Positions 56,201 through 64,000 of a DNA stretch of 64,000 bases are shown in pieces; within the stretch, counting starts at the first letter, position 1, and each line of letters starts with the position of its first letter. The notes beneath the pieces are model-generated. The model saw only the letters and a program-made list of their open reading frames with translations, did not search any database and was not told the DNA's origin. The DNA comes from Acetivibrio sp964564015 (GTDB taxonomy: Bacteria > Bacillota > Clostridia > Acetivibrionales > Acetivibrionaceae). The position numbers and the translations under genes were made by a program. The stretch is taken from contig CAZLZR010000019.1 of the NCBI GenBank assembly GCA_964564015.1, forward strand, positions 1 to 64,000. The letters run 5' to 3'.

Positions 56201-58083
56201 AGCTTAAGGAGTTTTATGAAAACAAAATACAGCAGATCCACATTGTGGGTGAATATGCCCGGAAGATGCTCAGTGACTACAAGGATGCATTACAGTTTGT
56301 AAATGACTATTTTCAACTGAATTACACATCATTTTTAAACAAATATTTTAAAGGAGGCCGCCAAAACGAAATCAAAAGAAATATTACACCCGGCAAGTTC
56401 AAACAGCTTTTTGGAGAGCTGTCCCCGACACAATTAAAGATTATCACCGATAAAGAGGCAAAATACATTGTTGTGGCGGCAGGACCAGGCAGCGGCAAGA
56501 CTAGAGTTTTGGTGCATAAACTTGCATCTTTACTCTTAATGGAAGACGTAAAGCATGAACAGATGCTGATGTTAACTTTTTCCCGGGCTGCTGCGACTGA
56601 GTTTAAAAAGCGGTTGCTAAATCTTATAGGTAATGCTGCAAATTATGTTGAGATAAAGACTTTCCACTCTTATTGCTTTGATTTGCTTGGAAAGATTGGA
56701 ACATTGGAGAAATCAGATGATATAGTTAAAGAAACTACCCGGAGAATTAAAAATAATGAAGTTGAAGCCGGAATGATTACCAAAACGGTTTTGGTTGTGG
56801 ATGAGGCTCAGGATATGGATGCCGACGAGTTTGAGTTTATCAATGCTTTGATAGAACATAATGAAGATATGCGAGTAATTGCAGTAGGTGATGATGATCA
56901 GAATATATACGGATTCAGGGGTGCAAGTTCTAAATACCTTGAGCAGATGATTAACGGGAAAAATGCGGTTATGTATGAATTGGTTGAGAATTATAGGAGT
57001 AAAAATAACCTTGTTGATTTTACCAATCAGTTTGTGAGAAAAATAACACATCGATTGAAAAGTACACCGATTTTTGCAGTACAAAGGGATAACGGTAGAA
57101 TAAAACTGATAAAATACAGAAGCAAAAATTTGATTACTCCTCTTGTTAATGATATCTTGTCCGAAGGGATTGCAGGCTCTACCTGCGTTTTGACAAAAAG
57201 CAATAAGGAAGCCATGCAGATTGCAGGATTGCTTGTGAAGCATGGGATTTCGGCAAAGCTGATCCAGAGTAATGAGGGATTTAATCTCTATAACCTTTTG
57301 GAGGTAAGGTTTTTCTTAAGCCGGCTTAATTTGACTAAAGATACTTTTATGATTGGTGACGATATATGGGCAAATGCAAAACGGAAGTTGGTGGAGCAGT
57401 ACGGCAGGAGCACAAACTTGGAGATTGTGTTGAATATCATTAAGGATTTTGAGACGACAAATCCAAAAAATAAATACAAATCGGATCTGGAAGTCTTTAT
57501 CCGGGAGTCTAAACTGGAGGATTTTTTTGGAGAAAAAATAGAAACAATATTTGTTTCTACTATTCATAAGGCCAAAGGGCGCGAGTTTGACAACGTTTTT
57601 CTGATGCTTGACCAATTTGAGATCGGAACGGATGATGATATTAGGCAGGTATACGTTGCTATGACAAGGGCTAAACGCAACCTGGCCATTCACTACAATG
57701 GAAATTATCTGGATTTTATTAAAGCAGAGAATCTCATCCTGTTAAATGACAACAAGGAGTATTTTCCACCAAGACAGATAGCAATTCAGTTGAGTTTTAA
57801 GGATGTTTGGCTGGATTTCTTTCTACCATGTCAGAAATATATTTTGGATCTTACAAGCGGAGATGAAATTGTTGTTGACGGAGATATTTGCCGTGATTTT
57901 AAGGGCCAGCCGGTGGTAAGATTTTCAAAAGATTTTATTGGTAAGATTGAGCTTATGAAGCAAAGAAACTATATACCCAAAGGGGCAAAAATTGGATTTA
58001 TTGTATATTGGCAGAAAGAAGACACGGAGTATGAAATAAGAATTGTTCTGCCTGAGATATATTTTGAAAGAATCGATGGGTAA
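53278..58083 (+). CDS. Exonuclease-RecQ-UvrD fusion helicase, 1601 aa
   Basis: Three enzyme modules are joined. Residues 1-150 look like a DEDD 3'-5' exonuclease (IVFIDSEIEPD with Asp8 and Glu10; YICGHNIFKHDLKYI). A CxxC pair (CLSGCAYC) follows. Residues about 265-620 are a RecQ helicase: Walker A FPTGGGKSITFQ (Lys290), DEAH at 388-391, and VQEAGRAGRDENI. After winged-helix-like and helical regions, residues about 1045-1500 are a UvrD/Rep superfamily 1A helicase: VAAGPGSGKTR (Lys1074), LVVDEAQDMD (Asp1175-Glu1176), STIHKAKGREFDNVF and VYVAMTRAKRNL. The last 100 residues are unassigned. Two motors of 3'-5' polarity on one chain could unwind both sides of a junction. Repair or anti-phage roles are plausible. 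ATG 53278 follows GGGGGCG. Confidence 0.9.
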   Translation: MNSIVFIDSEIEPDRGKTLDIGCIKGNGETFHSNSIAHFTEFLKGSEYICGHNIFKHDLKYIQGAINAAHIDNLKYIDTLYLSPLLFPERPYHALLKDDKLQTEELNNPLNDSIKARDLFFDEVAAFQNADEALKKIYYYLLGDKKEFRSFFHFMGYKVNNINPEKCIGERFHSQICENAKLNSIISNHPVELAYCLTLINTRSRYSITPPWVLKNFPGAHKVMLLLRNKPCLSGCAYCNEVLDIYKGLKHFFGFDSYRKYAGESLQEKAVRAAVDQKSLLAVFPTGGGKSITFQVPALMSGINSKGLTIVISPLQSLMKDQVDNLEKVGITDAVTINGLLDPIERAKSLERVENGSASILYISPEALRSKTIERLILGRNVVRFVIDEAHCFSAWGQDFRVDYLYIGDFIKSIQEKKNLEDGIPVSCFTATAKPKVIEDIRQYFRDKLSIEMELFTSGASRSNLHYKVFENDNDEEKYNTVRDLLQEKNCPTIIYVTRTRKASLLAQRLTQDGYAAKAFHGKMDKQEKSENQDSFINGEVRIMVATSAFGMGVDKKDVGMVIHYEISDSLENYVQEAGRAGRDENISADCYVLFNDEDLSKHFMLLNQTKLNIEEIQQVWKAIKDITRFRSKVSQSAMEIARRAGWDDNMFGIETRVTTAIAALEDAGYLKRGQNMPRIFADSILAKNAQEAIEKINASHKFEGKQKENAVRIIKSLISGKSRKNAMGEEPESRIDYISDHLGLEKEEVMRTVNLLREAKILAFTKDLGAFIKKKENKNRSLGILKTFMKIEKFLLTVFVNKESVFHIKELNEQAESYGCKDINPRNIRTVINLWVIKNWIKKQSTGRSSNHIAVMTLYDRDMLDEKLTKRHELAQFIVEYLYNKSNSDIREEQAGKDEVMVEFSVFELKEEFERQLTLFSTKADVEDVEDALFYLSKIDALKIEGGFMVLYNPMVIERIEDNKRRYKVEDYQKLKEFYENKIQQIHIVGEYARKMLSDYKDALQFVNDYFQLNYTSFLNKYFKGGRQNEIKRNITPGKFKQLFGELSPTQLKIITDKEAKYIVVAAGPGSGKTRVLVHKLASLLLMEDVKHEQMLMLTFSRAAATEFKKRLLNLIGNAANYVEIKTFHSYCFDLLGKIGTLEKSDDIVKETTRRIKNNEVEAGMITKTVLVVDEAQDMDADEFEFINALIEHNEDMRVIAVGDDDQNIYGFRGASSKYLEQMINGKNAVMYELVENYRSKNNLVDFTNQFVRKITHRLKSTPIFAVQRDNGRIKLIKYRSKNLITPLVNDILSEGIAGSTCVLTKSNKEAMQIAGLLVKHGISAKLIQSNEGFNLYNLLEVRFFLSRLNLTKDTFMIGDDIWANAKRKLVEQYGRSTNLEIVLNIIKDFETTNPKNKYKSDLEVFIRESKLEDFFGEKIETIFVSTIHKAKGREFDNVFLMLDQFEIGTDDDIRQVYVAMTRAKRNLAIHYNGNYLDFIKAENLILLNDNKEYFPPRQIAIQLSFKDVWLDFFLPCQKYILDLTSGDEIVVDGDICRDFKGQPVVRFSKDFIGKIELMKQRNYIPKGAKIGFIVYWQKEDTEYEIRIVLPEIYFERIDG

Positions 58084-58107
58084 AATATACTGGGAGGGAT
58101 TTAAGAT

Positions 58108-58992
58108 ATGAATGCAATTGAAATTAGGAACCTTACAAAGAGTTATGGCAAGGCAAGAGGAATAGTTGATGTAAGCTTTAGTGTTGAGAAAGGAGAAATA
58201 TTTGGATTTATAGGTCCCAACGGAGCGGGTAAGTCTACGACAATAAGGACATTATTGGCTCTGATTTATCCGAACTCTGGAAGTGCTGAGATTTTTGGAA
58301 AGGACTGCATTAAATTTGCCCCCGAAATTGCAAAAGATGTGGGATACTTACCTTCGGAAGTGTTTTATTATGACAAAATGAAAGTTATAGACCTGTTGAA
58401 TTATTCAGCGAGCTTTTACAAAAAGGATTGCAGCAAAAGAATTAATGAGTTGGCTGAAATAATGGATTTAGACCTTAAGAAAAGAATTGACGACCTGTCC
58501 TTTGGAAACAAGAAAAAGGTTGGAATTGTTCAGGGCTTGCTTCACGAGCCAAAACTGATTATACTCGATGAACCTACAAGCGGACTTGACCCTCTTATGC
58601 AGCAAAAGTTCTTTGACTTGCTTGAGGAGGAAAACAAAAAAGGCGCAACTATTTTCCTGTCGTCCCATGTCCTAAGTGAGGTGCAACGGTTGTGCAGCCG
58701 TGTTGCCATAATTAAGGAAGGCAGAATTATCAAGCTGGAAAAACTGAGTAACTTAAATGAAAACAACTACAAGAGGTTCAAGATTGAAATAAAGTCTGAA
58801 ATTGACAAAGACCATTTTAATATAGCCGGTGTGAGTAATCTCGAGATAAAGGAAGAAAGCATCAGCTTTTTATTTAAGGGTAATGTCAATCTGATAATGA
58901 AAAAAATCTCTGAGATCGAAATATCAAATGTGTGGATTGAGGAACCAAACCTTGAAGAAATTTTTATGCACTATTATGAAAAGGAGGCATGA
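58108..58992 (+). CDS. ABC transporter ATP-binding protein
   Basis: This 294-residue ATPase has Walker A GFIGPNGAGKSTTIRTLLAL, the Q-loop region VGYLPSEVFYYD, the signature LSFGNKKKVGIVQGL (altered from LSGGQ), and Walker B LIILDEPTSGLDPLM with the H-loop VLSSHVL nearby. The C-terminal 80 residues are the accessory domain of the CcmA/NatA-type exporters. It should drive the two permeases encoded next. Start ATG 58108 has GGGAGGGATT upstream, 24 bases after the helicase stop, so co-transcription with the helicase is possible. It overlaps the first permease start. Confidence 0.95.
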   Translation: MNAIEIRNLTKSYGKARGIVDVSFSVEKGEIFGFIGPNGAGKSTTIRTLLALIYPNSGSAEIFGKDCIKFAPEIAKDVGYLPSEVFYYDKMKVIDLLNYSASFYKKDCSKRINELAEIMDLDLKKRIDDLSFGNKKKVGIVQGLLHEPKLIILDEPTSGLDPLMQQKFFDLLEEENKKGATIFLSSHVLSEVQRLCSRVAIIKEGRIIKLEKLSNLNENNYKRFKIEIKSEIDKDHFNIAGVSNLEIKEESISFLFKGNVNLIMKKISEIEISNVWIEEPNLEEIFMHYYEKEA

Positions 58993-58997
58993 GGGTT

Positions 58998-59792
58998 ATG
59001 AATATTTTTCTTCATGAACTGAAGGCCTACCGAAAGTCAACAATTATCTGGTCGCTTTCCATGTATGGGCTGGCAATTATGTATATACTGATTTTTAAAG
59101 GTCTTGGAGAAGATATAGAGGCATTCCGAGTTTTCATCAGCAATCTGCCTGATATGGCAAAAAAGCTTTTTAATATATATTTAGACAGCATTTCTACACT
59201 TGAAGGCTTTTACTCCATTGTATTGCCCTTTGTTTTATTATGTGGAGCTATTCAGGCAATGAATCTGGGAATTTCTATATTGTCAAAGGAAGTGCGTGAT
59301 AAAACTGCCGACTTCCTTATGACAAAACCTGTGAGCCGAGTGTTGGTACTTTCGGCTAAAATATTTGCAGCATTTTCTTTGCTATTGGTTACGAATATTA
59401 TCTACCTTGTATTGACTGTTACTTCTACAACCGCTATAGTAGCAGAGTATAATGTGAAGCTGTTCCTCATGCTATCTTTAACATTGTTCTTTGTTCAATT
59501 GATATTTATGTTTCTTGGTATTATTATTTCAGTCATGGCAGGCAAAATCAAGTCGGTGATTTCCATATCCCTGAGCACAGTATTCGGGTTTTACATTATT
59601 GGGTCTCTTGGATCAGTTATTGGTGAAGATAAAGCAAGGTATATATCTCCTTTCAGGTATTTTGATGCTGGGTATATTATTCGAAATGCAGCATATGAAA
59701 CTTCTTACATTATTGTGGGTTGTGTTTTTATTATTGCTGCCATTGCAGGAAGTTATCTGATATACAAGAAAAAAGACATTCATGCGGTTTAA
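58998..59792 (+). CDS. ABC-2 type permease, first copy
   Basis: This is a six-helix membrane protein: the first helix is in TIIWSLSMYGLAIMYILIF, a large extracytoplasmic loop follows, then IVLPFVLLCGAIQAMNLGIS and the cytosolic KEVRDKTADFLMTKPVSR, which contacts the ATPase. The remaining helices end with ILVGCVF-like IIVGCVFIIAAIAGSYLIY. ABC-2 permeases export drugs, lipids or peptides. I choose ATG 58998 because its N-terminus MNIFLHELKAYRKS matches that of the second permease; ATG 58989 overlaps the ATPase stop and is an alternative. Confidence 0.9.
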   Translation: MNIFLHELKAYRKSTIIWSLSMYGLAIMYILIFKGLGEDIEAFRVFISNLPDMAKKLFNIYLDSISTLEGFYSIVLPFVLLCGAIQAMNLGISILSKEVRDKTADFLMTKPVSRVLVLSAKIFAAFSLLLVTNIIYLVLTVTSTTAIVAEYNVKLFLMLSLTLFFVQLIFMFLGIIISVMAGKIKSVISISLSTVFGFYIIGSLGSVIGEDKARYISPFRYFDAGYIIRNAAYETSYIIVGCVFIIAAIAGSYLIYKKKDIHAV

Positions 59793-59807
59793 GGAGGGAG
59801 ATAAGTT

Positions 59808-60602
59808 ATGAATATTTTTATAAGAGAACTGAGAGCGTATAGAAAATCTCTTATTATTTGGAGTGTAGCCTTATTCTTTACAATTGTGTCTTCAATGGCA
59901 AAGTATACTTCATATGTAGGGTCAGGAGAGTCTTTAAATCAAATTATGTCATCTGTTCCAAAAACAATAAGAGCTGTACTTGGTATGGGTAATTTTGACC
60001 TGACAAAAGCAAGTGGGTTTTATGGGATGTTATATTTATATATCCTGCTTATGGCTACAATTCATGCCTCCTTGCTTGGAGCAAACATAATATCTAAGGA
60101 AGAACGAGATAAAACGACTGAATTTTTGATGGTAAAGCCTGTCTCAAGGTCAAAAATCATAACAGCGAAACTTCTGGCAGCGTTTTTTAATATAATTGTT
60201 TTCAATATTGTTACCTTGGCGCTTTCGATAGCTATTGTTACAAAATACGCCAATGGTGAGCAGATAATAGGTGATATAGTTATATTAATGATCGGAATGT
60301 TTATTTTGCAGATGGTGTTTTTGTCGATTGGGACAGGTATAGCTGCATTAAGCAGGAATTCAAAAGCTGCTCCTACGAGTGCAACTGTAGTTTTGCTGGT
60401 TTCATTCGTTCTTTCTTCTGCAATCAGTATGAACAGCAGGCTTGAGGGGTTGAAGTATATTACGCCATTTAAATACTTTGAAGCTGAAAACGTGCTCAAT
60501 GGAGGGATACAACCTGTTTTTGTAATTCTGTCGTCAGTAATTATTGTAGTAATGATTTATATAACTTATGTGTTTTATAGAAAGAGGGATTTAAATGTGT
60601 AA
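59808..60602 (+). CDS. ABC-2 type permease, second copy
   Basis: This 264-residue paralogue of the preceding permease has the same start (MNIFIRELRAYRKSLIIWS), the same KEERDKTTEFLMVKPVSRSK coupling region, and a similar six-helix pattern ending MIYITYVFYRKRDLNV. The pair probably forms a heterodimer with the ATPase. It begins 15 bases after the first copy, with AAGGAGGGAG as ribosome site. It looks like a tandem duplication that has diverged. The cargo is unknown. Confidence 0.92.
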   Translation: MNIFIRELRAYRKSLIIWSVALFFTIVSSMAKYTSYVGSGESLNQIMSSVPKTIRAVLGMGNFDLTKASGFYGMLYLYILLMATIHASLLGANIISKEERDKTTEFLMVKPVSRSKIITAKLLAAFFNIIVFNIVTLALSIAIVTKYANGEQIIGDIVILMIGMFILQMVFLSIGTGIAALSRNSKAAPTSATVVLLVSFVLSSAISMNSRLEGLKYITPFKYFEAENVLNGGIQPVFVILSSVIIVVMIYITYVFYRKRDLNV

Positions 60603-60700
60603 ATTAAAAATATAGATTCTAAAAGACTTAAAAAAGCGAAAAGCCTTTAGGTAGACTTTTTTTGATGCCAGAAAGAAATGCACTTTCTTAGACATTAAAA

Positions 60701-60740
60701 AAATCTGGGGAAGGATATTTGGTTATCCTTCCCCAGATTT
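60701..60740. terminator. Bidirectional terminator between ABC genes and scaffoldin
   Basis: AAATCTGGGGAAGGATA (60701-60717) pairs perfectly with 60724-60740, 17 pairs and 6-base loop. T-runs lie on both sides (TTTTT on the plus strand and on the minus strand), so it serves both convergent units. Confidence 0.93.
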
Positions 60741-60750
60741 TTCAGAGATA

Positions 60751-63700
60751 CTAATAATCTAATGATATCTTGTTAAAATGTTTTGCAACTATCATTATAT
60801 CCTCCATGTTTAGTGCACCGTCTAAATTTATGTCCAGATGCTCCTGGTATAAAGGATTTCCGATTACGCTATTAAATCCTTTGCATATTTCAATAATATC
60901 CTCAAGATTTATTGCCCCGTCTTGTGAGCCGTTTATTTCAATGTCGCCTGCCCACATGAGTATTGGATCTGAAGAAGTGGATAATTCAATATTAGCTTCA
61001 ATGGAGACATTTTCAATAAGCCTTGTAAGGTAATTGTTTTTAGTAATTCTGATATCATATTCTCCGGAAGGTACCTCGGCAAATTCAAAATACCCAGCTT
61101 TGTCCGTGATAGCATATAAATCTGTACCGATCAATTCTACTTTAAATCCGGCATTAGCATCTGATACTGTAGGGACTTGGAAGTCTGGCAGAATAAAACC
61201 GGCTGTAAAATATGGGGCAGGCAAATCGGAAATATTAACTATGCCTGAGCCTAATATTGCACTTACAGAATTTAAATCTTTATCTCCCAATTCTGCATCA
61301 CTTAATTGAATAGGTGTTTCCTTTGAAGAACCTATTGCTCTAAAGTAAAGTTTTACAAGTATTCCATCTGGTAATACATAATTATCTTCTGTTGGTAGAG
61401 GTTCAATGTTTAATATTCTCAGCTTTCCGTCAGATTCATTGATAACGTTAAAGCATGTTGTATATGGAGCTGTGTTACCGCCTTCATAAATCAAATATTC
61501 CAACTGGGTTGGATCGTAAGTAACTTTCATATCAAACAGACTAATCCCCGTATCTGGTGTATCTAATAAAATAACTGGTACTTCTGCAATTGCACCGATA
61601 TTTGTTTTTGTGGAACCTACATTGATCTTGAATTCAGGTTCTGATACCGGATATGTGGGGATTCTAACCAATCCTGGAGAAACTTTTGGTGTAATCCTTT
61701 TAAGATTAGCGTCTCCAAATGTTGTATCTAAAACGCGGATAGTAGTTGACGTGCTGGAAGCTTCTGTGATTTTGAAGTTGAGGTTAACAAATGTTCCATC
61801 GGAAATTATATGTTCATCTTTAGTTGTATAGTCAAGGAAGAGTAATTTTATTCCTCCTGCGTAAAACTCTGGATTTATAAAGAAGTTTACTGACGGATTA
61901 TAAACAATTTCGCCAACTGTGTAGTCCACAAATTCTAACTGAGTAGTGTCATAGTCAACAGCAAAATCACATGTAAAAATACCTTTATCAGGAACATTTA
62001 GGAAGTTTACAGGAACAGTAACAATATCGCCTGCTTTTCCTCCGGTTGAACCAACTTGAACTTCAAAGTTTTGTGATGGATTTATACCTGTGATAACGAC
62101 TGACCCCGGTACCTCTATTGGAGTGATTTTAACAGTATTGGTATCTGCGACAGTAATGCCGGTTGCTATGACAGGAGTTGATTTGTCGGAAGTTCCTGTA
62201 ATTTTGAAATCAAGGTATACAAACGCGCCATCAGAAATTATATGTTCATCTTCAGTTGTATAGTCAAGGAAGAGGAATTTTATTGCTCTGTCAGAATACT
62301 GCGGATTTATATGGAAGTTAACTGACGGATTATAAACAATTTCACCGACAGTATAATCCACAAATTCTAACTGTTCAGGATCATAGTTAACAGCAAAGTC
62401 ACATGCTAAAATACCTTTATCGGGAATATTTAGGAAGTATACGGGAACAGTAACAATATCGCCTGTGTTTCCTTCGGTTGAACCGACTTGAAGTTTGANN
62501 NNNNNNNNNNNNNNNNNNNNNNNNNNNNNNNNNNNNNNNNNNNNNNNNNNNNNNNNNNNNNNNNNNNNNNNNNNNNNNNNNNNNNNNNNNNNNNNNNNTC
62601 CTGTAATTTTGAAATCAAGGTAAACAAACGCGCCATCGGAAATTATATGTTCAGCTTCAGTTGTTTCGTCAAGGAAGAGAAATTTTATTCCTCCGTCAAA
62701 ATACTGTGGATTTATATGGAAGTTAACTGACGGATTATAAACAATTTCACCAACTGTATAATCCACAAATTCTAATTGATCATGGTCATAGTTAACAGCA
62801 AAATCACATGCTAAAATACCTTTGTCGGGAACATTTAGAAAGTTTACAGGAACAGTAACAATATCGCCTGTGTTTCCTTCGGTTGAACCGACTTGAAGTT
62901 TGAAATCTTGTGATGGAATGGAACCTGTGATGTTGACTGATCCCGGTACTAATGTTGGTGTAATCCGGACAAAATTAGTATCTACAGCAGTAAAGCGGCT
63001 TGCCATAACAGGAGTTGATGTAATGGAAGTTCCTGTAATTTTGAAATCAAGGTAAACAAACGTGCCATCGGAAATTATATGTTCATCTTCAGTTGTTTCG
63101 TCAAGGAAGAGGAATTTAATAGCTCCGTCAGAATATTGTGGATTTATAGCAAAGTTTACTGACGGATTATAAACAATTTCACCAACTGTATAATCAACAA
63201 ATTCTAGTTGTTCAGGGTCATAGTTAACAGCAAAATCACATGCTAAAATACCTTTGTCGGGAACATTTAGAAAGTTTACAGGAACAGTAACAATATCGCC
63301 TGTGTTTCCTTCGGTTGAACCGACTTGAATTTCAAGGTTTTGCGATGGAATGAAACCATTGATATTAACTGATCCCGATATTGTTAATGTGTTTATTCTT
63401 TTAATTCTAAGGTCGACAAAATTTGCATTTGAAATAATTATTGGAGTTGATATGCTAGAGGAACCAATAACTTTAAAATTAAGGTTTGCAAGCAATCCGT
63501 CTGATTTTATGTACTCATCTGCAAGTGTATAATCAAGGAAGAGAAGTCTTACTTCCCCATCTTTAGGTTTGTTTGAAGCAAAGTTTACAGATGGGTTGGA
63601 AACTATATCTCCTGATTCACATGCCAGATACTCCAGCTGGGACGGATCATACTTGATTGTCATATCACATCCAGCTAATCCTTCAACAGGTACATTTGTG

Positions 63701-63861
63701 ATACTGATTGGAACAGATATCACTTCAGAAGTCGAAGCATCAACCGTCCCCATGGAAACCACAAAATCTGATGTGGCAAAGGCAGTTCCAAAGTTGATTG
63801 AGGTTGCAAAAATGGTAACAAACATTGTGATAACAATAAAAATGCTAAAAACCTTTTTCAT
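60751..63861 (-). CDS. Cohesin-repeat scaffoldin-like protein with C-terminal dockerin
   Basis: A signal peptide (cut near AFA, residue 29) precedes at least six cohesin-type modules. The first (from FVVSMGTVDAST) is divergent; the middle ones, each about 145 residues, start IQVGSTEGNTGDIVTVPVNF or KLQVGSTEGNTG and are nearly identical; the fifth and sixth diverge. After them is a carboxypeptidase-regulatory-like beta domain (AITDKAGYFEFAEVPSGEYD) and, at residues 969-1036, a type I dockerin with two calcium loops (GDIEINGSQDGAINLEDI; LDINLDGALNMEDIMI). Cohesins bind dockerins of cellulosomal enzymes; the dockerin should hold this protein to another scaffold. A 100-N gap lies inside one module, so the module count is unsafe. 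The ribosome site GGGAGG precedes ATG 63861. Confidence 0.88.
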   Translation of the reverse strand: MKKVFSIFIVITMFVTIFATSINFGTAFATSDFVVSMGTVDASTSEVISVPISITNVPVEGLAGCDMTIKYDPSQLEYLACESGDIVSNPSVNFASNKPKDGEVRLLFLDYTLADEYIKSDGLLANLNFKVIGSSSISTPIIISNANFVDLRIKRINTLTISGSVNINGFIPSQNLEIQVGSTEGNTGDIVTVPVNFLNVPDKGILACDFAVNYDPEQLEFVDYTVGEIVYNPSVNFAINPQYSDGAIKFLFLDETTEDEHIISDGTFVYLDFKITGTSITSTPVMASRFTAVDTNFVRITPTLVPGSVNITGSIPSQDFKLQVGSTEGNTGDIVTVPVNFLNVPDKGILACDFAVNYDHDQLEFVDYTVGEIVYNPSVNFHINPQYFDGGIKFLFLDETTEAEHIISDGAFVYLDFKITGXXXXXXXXXXXXXXXXXXXXXXXXXXXXXXXXXXKLQVGSTEGNTGDIVTVPVYFLNIPDKGILACDFAVNYDPEQLEFVDYTVGEIVYNPSVNFHINPQYSDRAIKFLFLDYTTEDEHIISDGAFVYLDFKITGTSDKSTPVIATGITVADTNTVKITPIEVPGSVVITGINPSQNFEVQVGSTGGKAGDIVTVPVNFLNVPDKGIFTCDFAVDYDTTQLEFVDYTVGEIVYNPSVNFFINPEFYAGGIKLLFLDYTTKDEHIISDGTFVNLNFKITEASSTSTTIRVLDTTFGDANLKRITPKVSPGLVRIPTYPVSEPEFKINVGSTKTNIGAIAEVPVILLDTPDTGISLFDMKVTYDPTQLEYLIYEGGNTAPYTTCFNVINESDGKLRILNIEPLPTEDNYVLPDGILVKLYFRAIGSSKETPIQLSDAELGDKDLNSVSAILGSGIVNISDLPAPYFTAGFILPDFQVPTVSDANAGFKVELIGTDLYAITDKAGYFEFAEVPSGEYDIRITKNNYLTRLIENVSIEANIELSTSSDPILMWAGDIEINGSQDGAINLEDIIEICKGFNSVIGNPLYQEHLDINLDGALNMEDIMIVAKHFNKISLDY
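62499..62598. other. Assembly gap, 100 N
   Basis: There are exactly 100 undetermined bases, the usual placeholder of a scaffold. It interrupts two nearly identical cohesin modules. The coding frame is kept across it, but the missing stretch is predicted to be 127 bases if only the rest of one module is absent (127 and 100 differ by a multiple of 3, so the frame agrees). More modules could be hidden. Confidence 0.99.
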
Positions 63862-64000
63862 TTAATCATTCCTCCCTTGGATTCTTTTTTATTTTATTCT
63901 ATTTCAATGTAAAACTTAGGTGCTAAATTTTATATTGCATAATAACTAAATCAGGTTTTAAAGAGTAAGAGAGAGAATTCTATGATTAGCTCTATATAAA

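Overview
The window reads as a low-GC, spore-forming, cellulosome-producing clostridium of the Acetivibrio / Ruminiclostridium type. The pointers are a secreted scaffoldin-like protein with tandem cohesin modules and a C-terminal dockerin, a PolC-type replicative polymerase, pyruvate:ferredoxin oxidoreductase, rubrerythrin, FeoA/FeoB, a Spo0E-like peptide and AT-rich intergenic DNA with GGAGG ribosome sites. A run of exactly 100 N inside the scaffoldin gene shows that this is a draft scaffold. The assignment is inferred from gene content only.

Layout. 1-5000: eroded accessory DNA (GNAT fragment, frameshifted pseudogene), feoA with a 3'-truncated feoB, a WYL regulator and rubrerythrin. 5127-17745: a complete type III-A CRISPR-Cas locus. 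Its genes run cas10, csm2, csm3, csm4, csm5, cas6, csm6, cas2, then an array of 42 repeats and 41 spacers, then cas1 on the far side. Most of the effector genes overlap. Copies or ends of a palindromic repeat element lie on both sides of the locus. 18049-24617: a PIF1-like helicase with a C-terminal HRDC domain, directly followed by polC. 24733-29692: a CBM9-like lipoprotein, a decayed gene, and a three-gene operon of unrecognised exported proteins. 29882-38718: a DUF4397 protein, a membrane GGDEF-EAL protein, a GreA-C-domain protein and pyruvate:ferredoxin oxidoreductase. 38928-41270: a terpene-cyclase-like protein, an EFR1-type flavodoxin/ferredoxin protein and decayed coding sequence. 41275-50034: a HAD phosphatase and glycerol-1-phosphate dehydrogenase, then, beyond a complex repeat element, an oxidoreductase, two family-2 glycosyltransferases, an NAD-dependent epimerase-like protein, a TIM-barrel isomerase and a polytopic glycosyltransferase. 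This looks like a surface glycan or glycolipid pathway. 50300-53277: a secreted amidase, a lipoprotein and a Spo0E-like small gene. 53278-60602: a 1601-residue exonuclease-RecQ-UvrD fusion and an ABC exporter with two paralogous permeases. 60751-63861: the scaffoldin.

How the parts work together. The CRISPR locus has every part of a cyclic-oligoadenylate-signalling type III-A system. Cas10 has intact HD and GGDD motifs, Csm3 keeps its cleavage aspartate, Cas6 would process the transcript, and Csm6 has a CARF domain and an HEPN RxxxxH motif. Adaptation relies on cas1 and cas2 alone, split across the array. The strongest leads for something undescribed are the palindromic element family (4935, 17780 and 43148), one copy of which carries an insert with two GGA-loop hairpins; the exonuclease-RecQ-UvrD fusion; the glycerol-1-phosphate-linked glycan cluster; and the three-gene exported operon at 26114-29692.
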